In this document: positions 51,055 to 62,224 of the stretch, in pieces
Layout of the letters: each line of letters starts with the position of its first letter
Position numbering within the stretch: position 1 is the first letter of the stretch
Assembly (NCBI RefSeq): GCF_964340395.1
Contig: NW_027554291.1
Coordinates: 225,034 to 289,033, forward strand
Source: Glandiceps talaboti
Taxonomy: Eukaryota > Hemichordata > Enteropneusta > Spengelidae
Reading direction: 5' to 3'
Length of the DNA stretch: 64,000 nucleotides
The notes under the pieces: generated by a model
Database searches by the model: none
Told to the model about the DNA's origin: nothing
The model's input: the letters and a program-made list of their open reading frames with translations, nothing else
Translations under genes and position numbers: made by a program

Positions 51055-52655
51055 CTAATTATGATCGGATTTGACTGGTTTAAAACCGGTTTGGACAGGT
51101 TTTGACCTTTTTTGTCTTGTTTGCAATGGTTGTGGACCGGTTTGGACAGGTTGTGACCGGTTTGAAATGGTTTTGAACAGGTTTGGACCGGTTTGGACAG
51201 GTTTTGGACCGGTTTTAATATGTTTGCACAGGTTTTGACCAGTTTTGATCAGTTTTGACTGGTTTAAAACCAGTGTTGACTGGTTTTGATTAGTTTTGAA
51301 TTGTTTGCACTGGTTTTCGACCGGTTTGGACCGGTTATGAAAGGTTTGGACAGGTTTTGACAAGTTTTGATCGGTTTTGACGGGTTTTGAGTTGTTTGCA
51401 CCTATTTTTGACCGGTTTGGACCGGTTTGACCGGTTTAAAACCAGTGTTGACTGGTTTTGATTAGTTTTGACTTGTTCGCACTGGTTTTCGAACGTTGTG
51501 GACCGGTTTTGAAAGGTTTGGACAGGTTTTGACAAGTTTTGATCGGTTTTGACGGGTTTTGAGTTGTTTGCACCTATTTTTGACCGGTTTGGACCGGTTT
51601 GACAGGTTTGCACAGGTTTTGACCTAATTTCACTGGTTTTAAACCGGTTTGCGACAGGTTTTGACCAGTTTTGATCAGTTTTGACCGGTTTTAAACCTGT
51701 GTTGACTGGTTTCGATAGGTTTCGACAGGTTTGAACCGGTTTGGACAGGTTTTGACAAGTTTTGATCGGTTTTGACGGGTTTTGAGTTGTTTGCACCTAG
51801 TTTTGACCGGTTTGGACCGGATTGATAGGTTTTGATCAGTTTTGACTTGTTTGCACTGGTTTTGGACCAGTTTCGATAGGTTTTCGACCGGTTTGGACCG
51901 GATTTGACAGGTTTGGACAGGTTTGGAAAAGTTTTGACTGGTTTTGACGGGTTTTGCACCTATTTTAGACAGGTTTGGATAGGTTTTTGACCGGTTTGGA
52001 GAGGTTTGACCTGTTTGCACAGGTTTTGACCAGTTTTCACTGGTTTTAAACCGGTTTGCGACAGGTTTTGACCAGTTTTGATCGGTTTTGACGGGTTTTG
52101 AGTTGTTTGCACCTAGTTTTGACCGGTTTGGACCGGATTGATACGTTTTGATCAGTTTTGACTTGTTTGCACTGGTTTTGGACCAGTTTCGATAGGTTTT
52201 CGACCGGTTTGGACCGGTTTGGACAGGTTTGGACAGGTTTGGAAAAGTTTTGACTGGTTTTGACGGGTTTTGCACCTATTTTAGACAGGTTTGGATAGGT
52301 TTTTGACCGGTTTGGAGAGGTTTGACCTGTTTGCACAGGTTTTGACCAGTTTTCACTGGTTTTGAACCGGTTTTGACTTGTTTTCACCAGTTTTGGAATG
52401 GTTTCGATAGGTTTCGACAGCTTTGACCAGTTTTGATCTGTTTTCACCTGTTTATAACCAATTTGGAAGGTTTTGACCGGTATTGACTCATTTTCACCAG
52501 TTTTGGTCCGCCTTGTATAGGTTTTCGACCGGTTTGGACCGTTTGGACAGGTTTGCTCAGGTTTTGACTCATTTAAACCTGTACACAACAGGTTTGGAAA
52601 GGTGTCGACCGGTTTGCGGTTTGGTTGGGTTTTGACAGTATTGTTTATGTTTTAA
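51055..52655. repeat. Higher-order unit 28, canonical 1601 bp
   Basis: Two 316-bp blocks, the first with GATTGATAGG. Private variant GGTTTTAATATG near 51,212. Confidence 0.94.
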
Positions 52656-54256
52656 CTAATTATGATCGGATTTGACTGGTTTAAAACCGGTTTGGACAGG
52701 TTTTGACCTTTTTTGTCTTGTTTGCAATGGTTGTGGACCGGTTTGGACAGGTTGTGACCGGTTTGAAATGGTTTTGAACAGGTTTGGACCGGTTTGGACA
52801 GGTTTTGGACCGGTTTTGATATGTTTGCACAGGTTTTGACCAGTTTTGATCAGTTTTGACTGGTTTAAAACCAGTGTTGACTGGTTTTGATTAGTTTTGA
52901 ATTGTTTGCACTGGTTTTCGACCGGTTTGGACCGGTTATGAAAGGTTTGGACAGGTTTTGACAAGTTTTGATCGGTTTTGACGGGTTTTGAGTTGTTTGC
53001 ACCTATTTTTGACTGGTTTGGACCGGTTTGACCGGTTTAAAACCAGTGTTGACTGGTTTTGATTAGTTTTGACTTGTTCGCACTGGTTTTCGAACGTTGT
53101 GGACCGGTTTTGAAAGGTTTGGACAGGTTTTGACAAGTTTTGATCGGTTTTGACGGGTTTTGAGTTGTTTGCACCTATTTTTGACCGGTTTGGACCGGTT
53201 TGACAGGTTTGCACAGGTTTTGACCTAATTTCACTGGTTTTAAACCGGTTTGCGACAGGTTTTGACCAGTTTTGATCAGTTTTGACCGGTTTTAAACCTG
53301 TGTTGACTGGTTTCGATAGGTTTCGACAGGTTTGAACCGGTTTGGACAGGTTTTGACAAGTTTTGATCGGTTTTGACGGGTTTTGAGTTGTTTGCACCTA
53401 GTTTTGACCGGTTTGGACCGGATTGATAGGTTTTGATCAGTTTTGACTTGTTTGCACTGGTTTTGGACCAGTTTCGATAGGTTTTCGACCGGTTTGGACC
53501 GGATTTGACAGGTTTGGACAGGTTTGGAAAAGTTTTGACTGGTTTTGACGGGTTTTGCACCTATTTTAGACAGGTTTGGATAGGTTTTTGACCGGTTTGG
53601 AGAGGTTTGACCTGTTTGCACAGGTTTTGACCAGTTTTCACTGGTTTTAAACCGGTTTGCGACAGGTTTTGACCAGTTTTGATCGGTTTTGACGGGTTTT
53701 GAGTTGTTTGCACCTAGTTTTGACCGGTTTGGACCGGATTGATACGTTTTGATCAGTTTTGACTTGTTTGCACTGGTTTTGGACCAGTTTCGATAGGTTT
53801 TCGACCGGTTTGGACCGGTTTGGACAGGTTTGGACAGGTTTGGAAAAGTTTTGACTGGTTTTGACGGGTTTTGCACCTATTTTAGACAGGTTTGGATAGG
53901 TTTTTGACCGGTTTGGAGATGTTTGACCTGTTTGCACAGGTTTTGACCAGTTTTCACTGGTTTTGAACCGGTTTTGACTTGTTTTCACCAGTTTTGGAAT
54001 GGTTTCGATAGGTTTCGACAGCTTTGACCAGTTTTGATCTGTTTTCACCTGTTTATAACCAATTTGGAAGGTTTTGACCGGTATTGACTCATTTTCACCA
54101 GTTTTGGTCCGCCTTGTATAGGTTTTCGACCGGTTTGGACCGTTTGGACAGGTTTGCTCAGGTTTTGACTCATTTAAACCTGTACACAACAGGTTTGGAA
54201 AGGTGTCGACCGGTTTGCGGTTTGGTTGGGTTTTGACAGTATTGTTTATGTTTTAA
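52656..54256. repeat. Higher-order unit 29, canonical 1601 bp
   Basis: Two 316-bp blocks, the first with GATTGATAGG. Private variant TTTTTGACTGGTTTGG near 53,008. It is the last unit before the telomere with a standard length. Confidence 0.94.
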
Positions 54257-55856
54257 CTAATTATGATCGGATTTGACTGGTTTAAAACCGGTTTGGACAG
54301 GTTTTGACCTTTTTTGTCTTGTTTGCAATGGTTGTGGACCGGTTTGGACAGGTTGTGACCGGTTTGAAATGGTTTTGAACAGGTTTGGACCGGTTTGGAC
54401 AGGTTTTGGACCGGTTTTGATATGTTTGCACAGGTTTTGACCAGTTTTGATCAGTTTTGACTGGTTTAAAACCAGTGTTGACTGGTTTTGATTAGTTTTG
54501 AATTGTTTGCACTGGTTTTCGACCGGTTTGGACCGGTTATGAAAGGTTTGGACAGGTTTTGACAAGTTTTGATCGGTTTTGACGGGTTTTGAGTTGTTTG
54601 CACCTATTTTTGACCGGTTTGGACCGGTTTGACCGGTTTAAAACCAGTGTTGACTGGTTTTGATTAGTTTTGACTTGTTCGCACTGGTTTTCGAACGTTG
54701 TGGACCGGTTTTGAAAGGTTTGGACAGGTTTTGACAAGTTTTGATCGGTTTTGACGGGTTTTGAGTTGTTTGCACCTATTTTTGACCGGTTTGGACCGGT
54801 TTGACAGGTTTGCACAGGTTTTGACCTAATTTCACTGGTTTTAAACCGGTTTGCGACAGGTTTTGACCAGTTTTGATCAGTTTTGACCGGTTTTAAACCT
54901 GTGTTGACTGGTTTCGATAGGTTTCGACAGGTTTGAACCGGTTTGGACAGGTTTTGACAAGTTTTGATCGGTTTTGACGGGTTTTGAGTTGTTTGCACCT
55001 AGTTTTGACCGGTTTGGACCGGATTGATATGTTTTGATCAGTTTTGACTTGTTTGCACTGGTTTTGGACCAGTTTCGATAGGTTTTCGACCGGTTTGGAC
55101 CGGATTTGACAGGTTTGGACAGGTTTGGAAAAGTTTTGACTGGTTTTGACGGGTTTTGCACCTATTTTAGACAGGTTTGGATAGGTTTTTGACCGGTTTG
55201 GAGAGGTTTGACCTGTTTGCACAGGTTTTGACCAGTTTTCACTGGTTTTAAACCGGTTTGCGACAGGTTTTGACCAGTTTTGATCGGTTTTGACGGGTTT
55301 TGAGTTGTTTGCACCTAGTTTTGACCGGTTTGGACCGGATTGATACGTTTTGATCAGTTTTGACTTGTTTGCACTGGTTTTGGACCAGTTTCGATAGGTT
55401 TTCGACCGGTTTGGACCGGTTTGGACAGGTTTGGACAGGTTTGGAAAAGTTTTGACTGGTTTTGACGGGTTTTGCACCTATTTTAGACAGGTTTGGATAG
55501 GTTTTTGACCGTTTGGAGATGTTTGACCTGTTTGCACAGGTTTTGACCAGTTTTCACTGGTTTTGAACCGGTTTTGACTTGTTTTCACCAGTTTTGGAAT
55601 GGTTTCGATAGGTTTCGACAGCTTTGACCAGTTTTGATCTGTTTTCACCTGTTTATAACCAATTTGGAAGGTTTTGACCGGTATTGACTCATTTTCACCA
55701 GTTTTGGTCCGCCTTGTATAGGTTTTCAACCGGTTTGGACCGTTTGGACAGGTTTGCTCAGGTTTTGACTCATTTAAACCTGTACACAACAGGTTTGGAA
55801 AGGTGTCGACCGGTTTGCGGTTTGGTCGGGTTTTGACAGTATTGTTTATGTTTTAA
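54257..55856. repeat. Higher-order unit 30, 1600 bp
   Basis: Canonical unit with one base lost near 55,510 (TTTTGACCGTTTGGAG). It also has TTTTCAACCGG near 55,726 and the GGTTTGGTCGGG tail near 55,822 that it shares only with unit 16. Confidence 0.93.
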
Positions 55857-57460
55857 CTAATTATGATCGGATTTGACTGGTTTAAAACCGGTTTGGACAG
55901 GTTTTGACCTTTTTTGTCTTGTTTGCAATGGTTGTGGACCGGTTTGGACAGGTTGTGACCGGTTTGAAATGGTTTTGAACAGGTTTGGACCGGTTTGGAC
56001 AGGTTTTGGACCGGTTTTGATATGTTTGCACAGGTTTTGACCAGTTTTGATCAGTTTTGACTGGTTTAAAAACCAGTGTTGACTGGTTTTGATTAGTTTT
56101 GAATTGTTTGCACTGGTTTTCGACCGGTTTGGACCGGTTATGAAAGGTTTGGACAGGTTTTGACAAGTTTTGATCGGTTTTGACGGGTTTTGAGTTGTTT
56201 GCACCTATTTTTGACCGGTTTGGACCGGTTTGACCGGTTTAAAACCAGTGTTGACTGGTTTTGATTAGTTTTGACTTGTTCGCACTGGTTTTCGAACGTT
56301 GTGGACCGGTTTTGAAAGGTTTGGACAGGTTTTGACAAGTTTTGATCGGTTTTGACGGGTTTTGAGTTGTTTGCACCTATTTTTGACCGGTTTGGACCGG
56401 TTTGACAGGTTTGCACAGGTTTTGACCTAATTTCACTGGTTTTAAACCGGTTTGCGACAGGTTTTGACCAGTTTTGATCAGTTTTGACCGGTTTTAAACC
56501 TGTGTTGACTGGTTTCGATAGGTTTCGACAGGTTTGAACCGGTTTGGACAGGTTTTGACAAGTTTTGATCGGTTTTGACGGGTTTTGAGTTGTTTGCACC
56601 TAGTTTTGACCGGTTTGGACCGGATTGATAGGTTTTGATCAGTTTTGACTTGTTTGCACTGGTTTTGGACCAGTTTCGATAGGGTTTTCGACCGGTTTGG
56701 ACCGGTTTGGACAGGTTTGGACAGGTTTGGAAAAGTTTTGACTGGTTTTGACGGGTTTTGCACCTATTTTAGACAGGTTTGGATAGGTTTTTGACCGGTT
56801 TGGAGAGGTTTGACCTGTTTGCACAGGTTTTGACCAGTTTTCACTGGTTTTAAACCGGTTTGCGACAGGTTTTGACCAGTTTTGATCGGTTTTGACGGGT
56901 TTTGAGTTGTTTGCACCTAGTTTTGACCGGTTTGGACCGGATTGATACGTTTTGATCAGTTTTGACTTGTTTGCACTGGTTTTGGACCAGTTTCGATAGG
57001 TTTTTCGACCGGTTTGGACCGGTTTGGACAGGTTTGGACAGGTTTGGAAAAGTTTTGACTGGTTTTGACGGGTTTTGCACCTATTTTAGACAGGTTTGGA
57101 TAGGTTTTTGACCGGTTTGGAGATGTTTGACCTGTTTGCACAGGTTTTGACCAGTTTTCACTGGTTTTGAACCGGTTTTGACTTGTTTTCACCAGTTTTG
57201 GAATGGTTTCGATAGGTTTCGACAGCTTTGACCAGTTTTGATGTGTTTTCACCTGTTTATAACCAATTTGGAAGGTTTTGACCGGTATTGACTCATTTTC
57301 ACCAGTTTTGGTCCGCCTTGTATAGGTTTTCGACCGGTTTGGACCGTTTGGACAGGTTTGCTCAGGTTTTGACTCATTTAAACCTGTACACAACAGGTTT
57401 GGAAAGGTGTCGACCGGTTTGCGGTTTGGTTGGGTTTTGACAGTATTGTTTATGTTTTAA
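55857..57460. repeat. Higher-order unit 31, 1604 bp
   Basis: Canonical unit with three single-base insertions in short runs: TTTAAAAACCAG near 56,066, ATAGGGTTTTCG near 56,681 and ATAGGTTTTTCG near 56,996. These account exactly for 1601+3. It shares TTTTGATGTGTTTTC (near 57,236) only with unit 17. Confidence 0.93.
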
Positions 57461-59131
57461 CTAATTATGATCGGATTTGACTGGTTTAAAACCGGTTTGG
57501 ACAGGTTTTGACCTTTTTTGTCTTGTTTGCAATGGTTGTGGACCGGTTTGGACAGGTTGTGACCGGTTTGAAATGGTTTTGGACAGGTTTGGACCGGTTT
57601 GGACAGGTTTTGGACCGGTTTTGATATGTTTGCACAGGTTTTGACCAGTTTTGATCAGTTTTGACTGGTTTAAAACCAGTGTTGACTGGTTTTGATTAGT
57701 TTTGAATTGTTTGCACTGGTTTTCGACCGGTTTGGACCGGTTATGAAAGGTTTGGACAGGTTTTGACAAGTTTTGATCGGTTTTGACGGGTTTTGAGTTG
57801 TTTGCACCTATTTTTGACCGGTTTGGACCGGTTTGACCGGTTTTAAAACCAGTGTTGACTGGTTTTGATTAGTTTTGACTTGTTTGCACTGGTTTTCGAC
57901 CGTTCTGGACCGGTTTTGAAAGGTTTGGACAGGTTTTGACAAGTTTTGATCGGTTTTGACGGGTTTTGAGTTGTTTGCACCTATTTTTGACCGGTTTGGA
58001 CCGGTTTGACAGGTTTGCACAGGTTTTGACCTAATTTCACTGGTTTTAAACCGGTTTGCGACAGGTTTTGACCAGTTTTGATCAGTTTTGACCGGTTTTA
58101 AACCTGTGTTGACTGGTTTCGATAGGTTTCGACAGGTTTGAACCGGTTTTGACAGGTTTTGACCAGTTTTGACCGGTTTTAAAACGGTGTTGACTGGTTT
58201 TGATCAGTTTTGATCGGTTTTGACTTGTTTTCACCAGTTTTGGAATGTTTTCGATAGGTTTCGACAGGTTTGAACCAGTTTTGACAGGTTTTGACCAGTT
58301 TTGATCTGTTTTCACCTGTTTATAACCAATTTGGAAGGTTTTGACCGGTATTGATATGTTTGCACAGGTTTTGACCAGTTTTGATCAGTTTTGACCGGTT
58401 TAAAACCAGTGTTGACTGGTTTTGATCAGTTTTGACTTGTTTAAAACCAGTGTTGACTGGTTTTGATTAGTTTTGACTTGTTTGCACTGGTTTTCGACCG
58501 TTCTGGACCTGTTATTAAAGGTTTTGACGGGTTTTGAGTTGTTTGCACATAGTTTTGACCGGTTTGGACCGGATTGATAGGTTTTGATCAGTTTTGACTT
58601 GTTTGACGGGTTTTGGACCAGTTTCGATAGGTTTTCGACCGGTTTGGACAGGTTTGGAAAAGTTTTGACTGGTTTTGACGGGTTTTGCACCTATTTTAGA
58701 CAGGTTTGGATAGGTTTTTGACCGGTTTGGAGAGGTTTGACCTGTTTGCACAGGTTTTGACCAGTTTTCACTGGTTTTAAACCGGTTTGCGACAGGTTTT
58801 GACAGTTTTGATCGGTTTTAAACCGGTGTTGACTGGTTTTGATCGGTTTTGACTTGTTTTCACCAGTTTTGGAATGGTTTCGATAGGTTTCGACAGCTTT
58901 GACCAGTTTTGATCTGTTTTCACCTGTTTATAACCAATTTGGAAGGTTTTGACCGGTATTGACTCATTTTCACCAGTTTTGGTCCGCCTTGTATAGGTTT
59001 TCGACCGGTTTGGACCGTTTGGACAGGTTTGCTCAGGTTTTGACTCATTTAAACCTGTACACAACAGGTTTGGAAAGGTGTCGACCGGTTTGCGGTTTGG
59101 TTGGGTTTTGACAGTATTGTTTATGTTTTAA
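57461..59131. repeat. Higher-order unit 32, 1671 bp, scrambled
   Basis: The start is V-like (GGTTTTGGACAGG near 57,576, CCGTTCTGGACC near 57,901), with one extra T near 57,840. From about 58,140 to 58,560 it is a mosaic of pieces from other parts of the unit. It has one partial 316-bp block, then GACAGTTTTGATCGG near 58,800 and a normal tail. Confidence 0.9.
58140..58560. repeat. Mosaic segment inside unit 32
   Basis: Short pieces appear out of their normal order: ACGGTGTTGACTGG (as in unit 24), a piece of the tail (TTTATAACCAATTTGG near 58,320) joined to the proximal segment (GATATGTTTGCACAGG near 58,353), and two closely spaced AAAACCAGTGTTGACTGG copies near 58,402 and 58,443. Several exchanges between misaligned units are needed to build it. 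Confidence 0.82.
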
Positions 59132-60702
59132 CTAATTATGATCGGATTTGACTGGTTTAAAACCGGTTTGGACAGGTTTTGACCTTTTTTGTCTTGTTTG
59201 CAATGGTTGTGGACCGGTTTGGACAGGTTGTGACCGGTTTGAAATGGTTTTGAACAGGTTTGGACCGGTTTGGACAGGTTTTGGACCGGTTTTGATATGT
59301 TTGCACAGGTTTTGACCAGTTTTGATCAGTTTTGACTGGTTTAAAACCAGTGTTGACTGGTGTTGATTAGTTTTGAATTGTTTGCACTGGTTTTCGACCG
59401 GTTTGGACCGGTTATGAAAGGTTTGGACAGGTTTTGACAAGTTTTGATCGGTTTTGACGGGTTTTGAGTTGTTTGCACCTATTTTTGACCGATTTGGACC
59501 GGTTTGACCGGTTTAAAACCAGTGTTGACTGGTTTTGATTAGTTTTGACTTGTTCGCACTGGTTTTCGAACGTTGTGGACCGGTTTTGAAAGGTTTGGAC
59601 AGGTTTTGACAAGTTTTGATCGGTTTTGACGGGTTTTGAGTTGTTTGCACCTATTTTTGACCGGTTTGGACCGGTTTGACAGGTTTGCACAGGTTTTGAC
59701 CTAATTTCACTGGTTTTAAACCGGTTTGCGACAGGTTTTGACCAGTTTTGATCAGTTTTGACCGGTTTTAAACCTGTGTTGACTGGTTTCGATAGGTTTC
59801 GACAGGTTTGAACCGGTTTGGACAGGTTTTGACAAGTTTTGATCGGTTTTGACGGGTTTTGAGTTGTTTGCACCTAGTTTTGACCGGTTTGGACCGGATT
59901 GATAGGTTTTGATCAGTTTTGACTTGTTTGCACTGGTTTTGTACCAGTTTCGATAGGTTTTCGACCGGTTTGGACCGGATTTGACAGGTTTGGACAGGTT
60001 TGGAAAGTTTTGACTGGTTTTGACGGGTTTTGCACCTATTTTAGACAGGTTTGGATAGGTTTTTGACCTGTTTGCACAGGTTTTGACCAGTTTTCACTGG
60101 TTTTAAACCGGTTTGCGAAAGGTTTTGACCAGTTTTGATCGGTTTTGACGGGTTTTGAGTTGTTTGCACCTAGTTTTGACCGGTTTGGACCGGATTGATA
60201 CGTTTTGATCAGTTTTGACTTGTTTGCACTGGTTTTGGACCAGTTTCGATAGGTTTTCGACCGGTTTGGACAGGTTTGGACAGGTTTGGAAAAGTTTTGA
60301 CTGGTTTTGACGGGTTTTGCACCTATTTTAGACAGGTTTGGATAGGTTTTTGACCGGTTTGGAGAGGTTTGACCTGTTTGCACAGGTTTTGACCAGTTTT
60401 CACTGGTTTTAAACCGGTTTTGACTTGTTTTCACCAGTTTTGGAATGGTTTCGATAGGTTTCGACAGCTTTGACCAGTTTTGATCTGTTTTCACCTGTTT
60501 ATAACCAATTTGGAAGGTATTGACCGGTATTGACTCATTTTCACCAGTTTTGGTCCGCCTTGTATAGGTTTTCGACCGGTTTGGACCGTTTGGACAGGTT
60601 TGCTCAGGTTTTGACTCATTTAAACCTGTACACAACAGGTTTGGAAAGGTGTCGACCAGTTTGCGGTTTGGTTGGGTTTTGACAGTATTGTTTATGTTTT
60701 AA
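59132..60702. repeat. Higher-order unit 33, 1571 bp
   Basis: Canonical unit minus 30 bp, fully explained by three deletions: one A in GGAAAGTTTTG near 60,001, 19 bp near 60,064 (TTTTTGACCTGTTTGCAC), and one 10-bp monomer near 60,262. The first two are shared with unit 18. It also has TTTTGTACCAG near 59,937 and GGTGTTGATTAG near 59,359. Confidence 0.92.
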
Positions 60703-61979
60703 CTAATTATGATCGGATTTGACTGGTTTAAAACCGGTTTGGACAGGTTTTGACCTTTTTTGTCTTGTTTGCAATGGTTGTGGACCGGTTTGGACAGGTT
60801 GTGACCGGTTTGAAATGGTTTTGGACAGGTTTGGACCGGTTTGGACAGGTTTTGGACCGGTTTTGATATGTTTGCACAGGTTTTGACAAGTTTTGATCGG
60901 TTTTGACGGGTTTTGAGTTGTTTGCACCTATTTTTGACCGGTTTGGACCGGTTTGACAGGTTTGCACAGGTTTTGACCTAATTTCACTGGTTTTAAACCG
61001 GTTTGCGACAGGTTTTGACCAGTTTTGATCAGTTTTGACCGGTTTTAAACCTGTGTTGACTGGTTTCGATAGGTTTCGACAGGTTTGAACCGGTTTGGAC
61101 AGGTTTTGACAAGTTTTGATCGGTTTTGACGGGTTTTGAGTTGTTTGCACCTAGTTTTGACCGGTTTGGACCGGATTGATAGGTTTTGATCAGTTTTGAC
61201 TTGTTTGCACTGGTTTTGTACCAGTTTCGATAGGTTTTCGACCGGTTTGGACCGGATTTGACAGGTTTGGACAGGTTTGGAAAGTTTTGACTGGTTTTGA
61301 CGGGTTTTGCACCTATTTTAGACAGGTTTGGATAGGTTTTTGACCTGTTTGCACAGGTTTTGACCAGTTTTCACTGGTTTTAAACCGGTTTGCGAAAGGT
61401 TTTGACCAGTTTTGATCGGTTTTGACGGGTTTTGAGTTGTTTGCACCTAGTTTTGACCGGTTTGGACCGGATTGATACGTTTTGATCAGTTTTGACTTGT
61501 TTGCACTGGTTTTGGACCAGTTTCGATAGGTTTTCGACCGGTTTGGACAGGTTTGGACAGGTTTGGAAAAGTTTTGACTGGTTTTGACGGGTTTTGCACC
61601 TATTTTAGACAGGTTTGGATAGGTTTTTGACCGGTTTGGAGAGGTTTGACCTGTTTGCACAGGTTTTGACCAGTTTTCACTGGTTTTAAACCGGTTTTGA
61701 CTTGTTTTCACCAGTTTTGGAATGGTTTCGATAGGTTTCGACAGCTTTGACCAGTTTTGATCTGTTTTCACCTGTTTATAACCAATTTGGAAGGTATTGA
61801 CCGGTATTGACTCATTTTCACCAGTTTTGGTCCGCCTTGTATAGGTTTTCGACCGGTTTGGACCGTTTGGACAGGTTTGCTCAGGTTTTGACTCATTTAA
61901 ACCTGTACACAACAGGTTTGGAAAGGTGTCGACCAGTTTGCGGTTTGGTTGGGTTTTGACAGTATTGTTTATGTTTTAA
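60703..61979. repeat. Higher-order unit 34, 1277 bp
   Basis: It has the same deletions as unit 33 plus a further 294 bp, lost between two CAGGTTTTGAC copies near 60,885: the sequence jumps from GATATGTTTGCACAGGTTTTGAC straight to AAGTTTTGATCGG. From about 59,600 to 60,880 and about 60,877 to 62,160 the two units repeat each other at a 1277-bp offset. Confidence 0.92.
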
Positions 61980-62224
61980 CTAATTATGATCGGATTTGAC
62001 TGGTTTAAAACCGGTTTGGACAGGTTTTGACCTTTTTTGTCTTGTTTGCAATGGTTGTGGACCGGTTTGGACAGGTTGTGACCGGTTTGAAATGGTTTTG
62101 GACAGGTTTGGACCGGTTTGGACAGGTTTTGGACCGGTTTTGATATGTTTGCACAGGTTTTGACCAGTTTTGATCAGTTTTGACTGGTTTAAAACCAGTG
62201 TTGACTGGTTTTGATTAGTTTTGA
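61980..62224. repeat. Higher-order unit 35, truncated by the telomere
   Basis: The last anchor is followed by 244 bp of proximal segment with no length change relative to unit 1. It ends at GATTAGTTTTGA, where other units continue ATTGTTTGCACTGG. It has GGTTTTGGACAGG near 62,094. Confidence 0.95.

Larger units (their letters stand above)
1..62224. repeat. Subtelomeric satellite array built from a ~10-bp TTTTGACCGG monomer in higher-order units
   Basis: The whole interval is built from 9-11 bp monomers close to TTTTGACCGG (common variants TTTGGACAGG, TTTTGATCAG, TTTGCACTGG, TTTCGATAGG). Monomers are arranged in a fixed order that makes higher-order units of mostly 1601 or 1917 bp. A once-per-unit anchor, CTAATTATGATCGG, occurs 35 times. 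The plus strand is T- and G-rich and has the same orientation throughout; I saw no inverted unit. The array abuts a telomere, so it is subtelomeric. Minus-strand open frames reach 235 codons but are by-products of the 10-bp period: the same decapeptide appears in all three frames. I do not recognise the family and see no gene or transposon inside it. Confidence 0.97.

Noticed and set aside
345-61912. Dozens of minus-strand open frames (60-235 codons) rich in KPVKTGQNRSK
   Set aside because: The frames overlap each other in different registers and encode the same shifted decapeptide. They start at GTG or TTG as well as ATG and follow unit boundaries. They are explained by the 10-bp repeat lacking stops on that strand. 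No gene structure is visible.
1-62224. CRISPR array
   Set aside because: The repeats are contiguous monomers with no unique spacers, and there are no cas genes. The context is a eukaryotic chromosome end.
1-62224. CENP-B boxes or a centromeric satellite
   Set aside because: I looked for the CENP-B box pattern around TTCG sites (TTTCGATAGG, TTTTCGACCGG). The required downstream A and CGGG do not line up. The array abuts a telomere, and the 172-bp period has no sequence likeness to alpha satellite that I can see.
1-62224. Interstitial telomeric repeats inside the satellite
   Set aside because: I saw no run of two or more TTAGGG before 62,225. GGTTTGG and TTTTGAGTTG are monomer variants.
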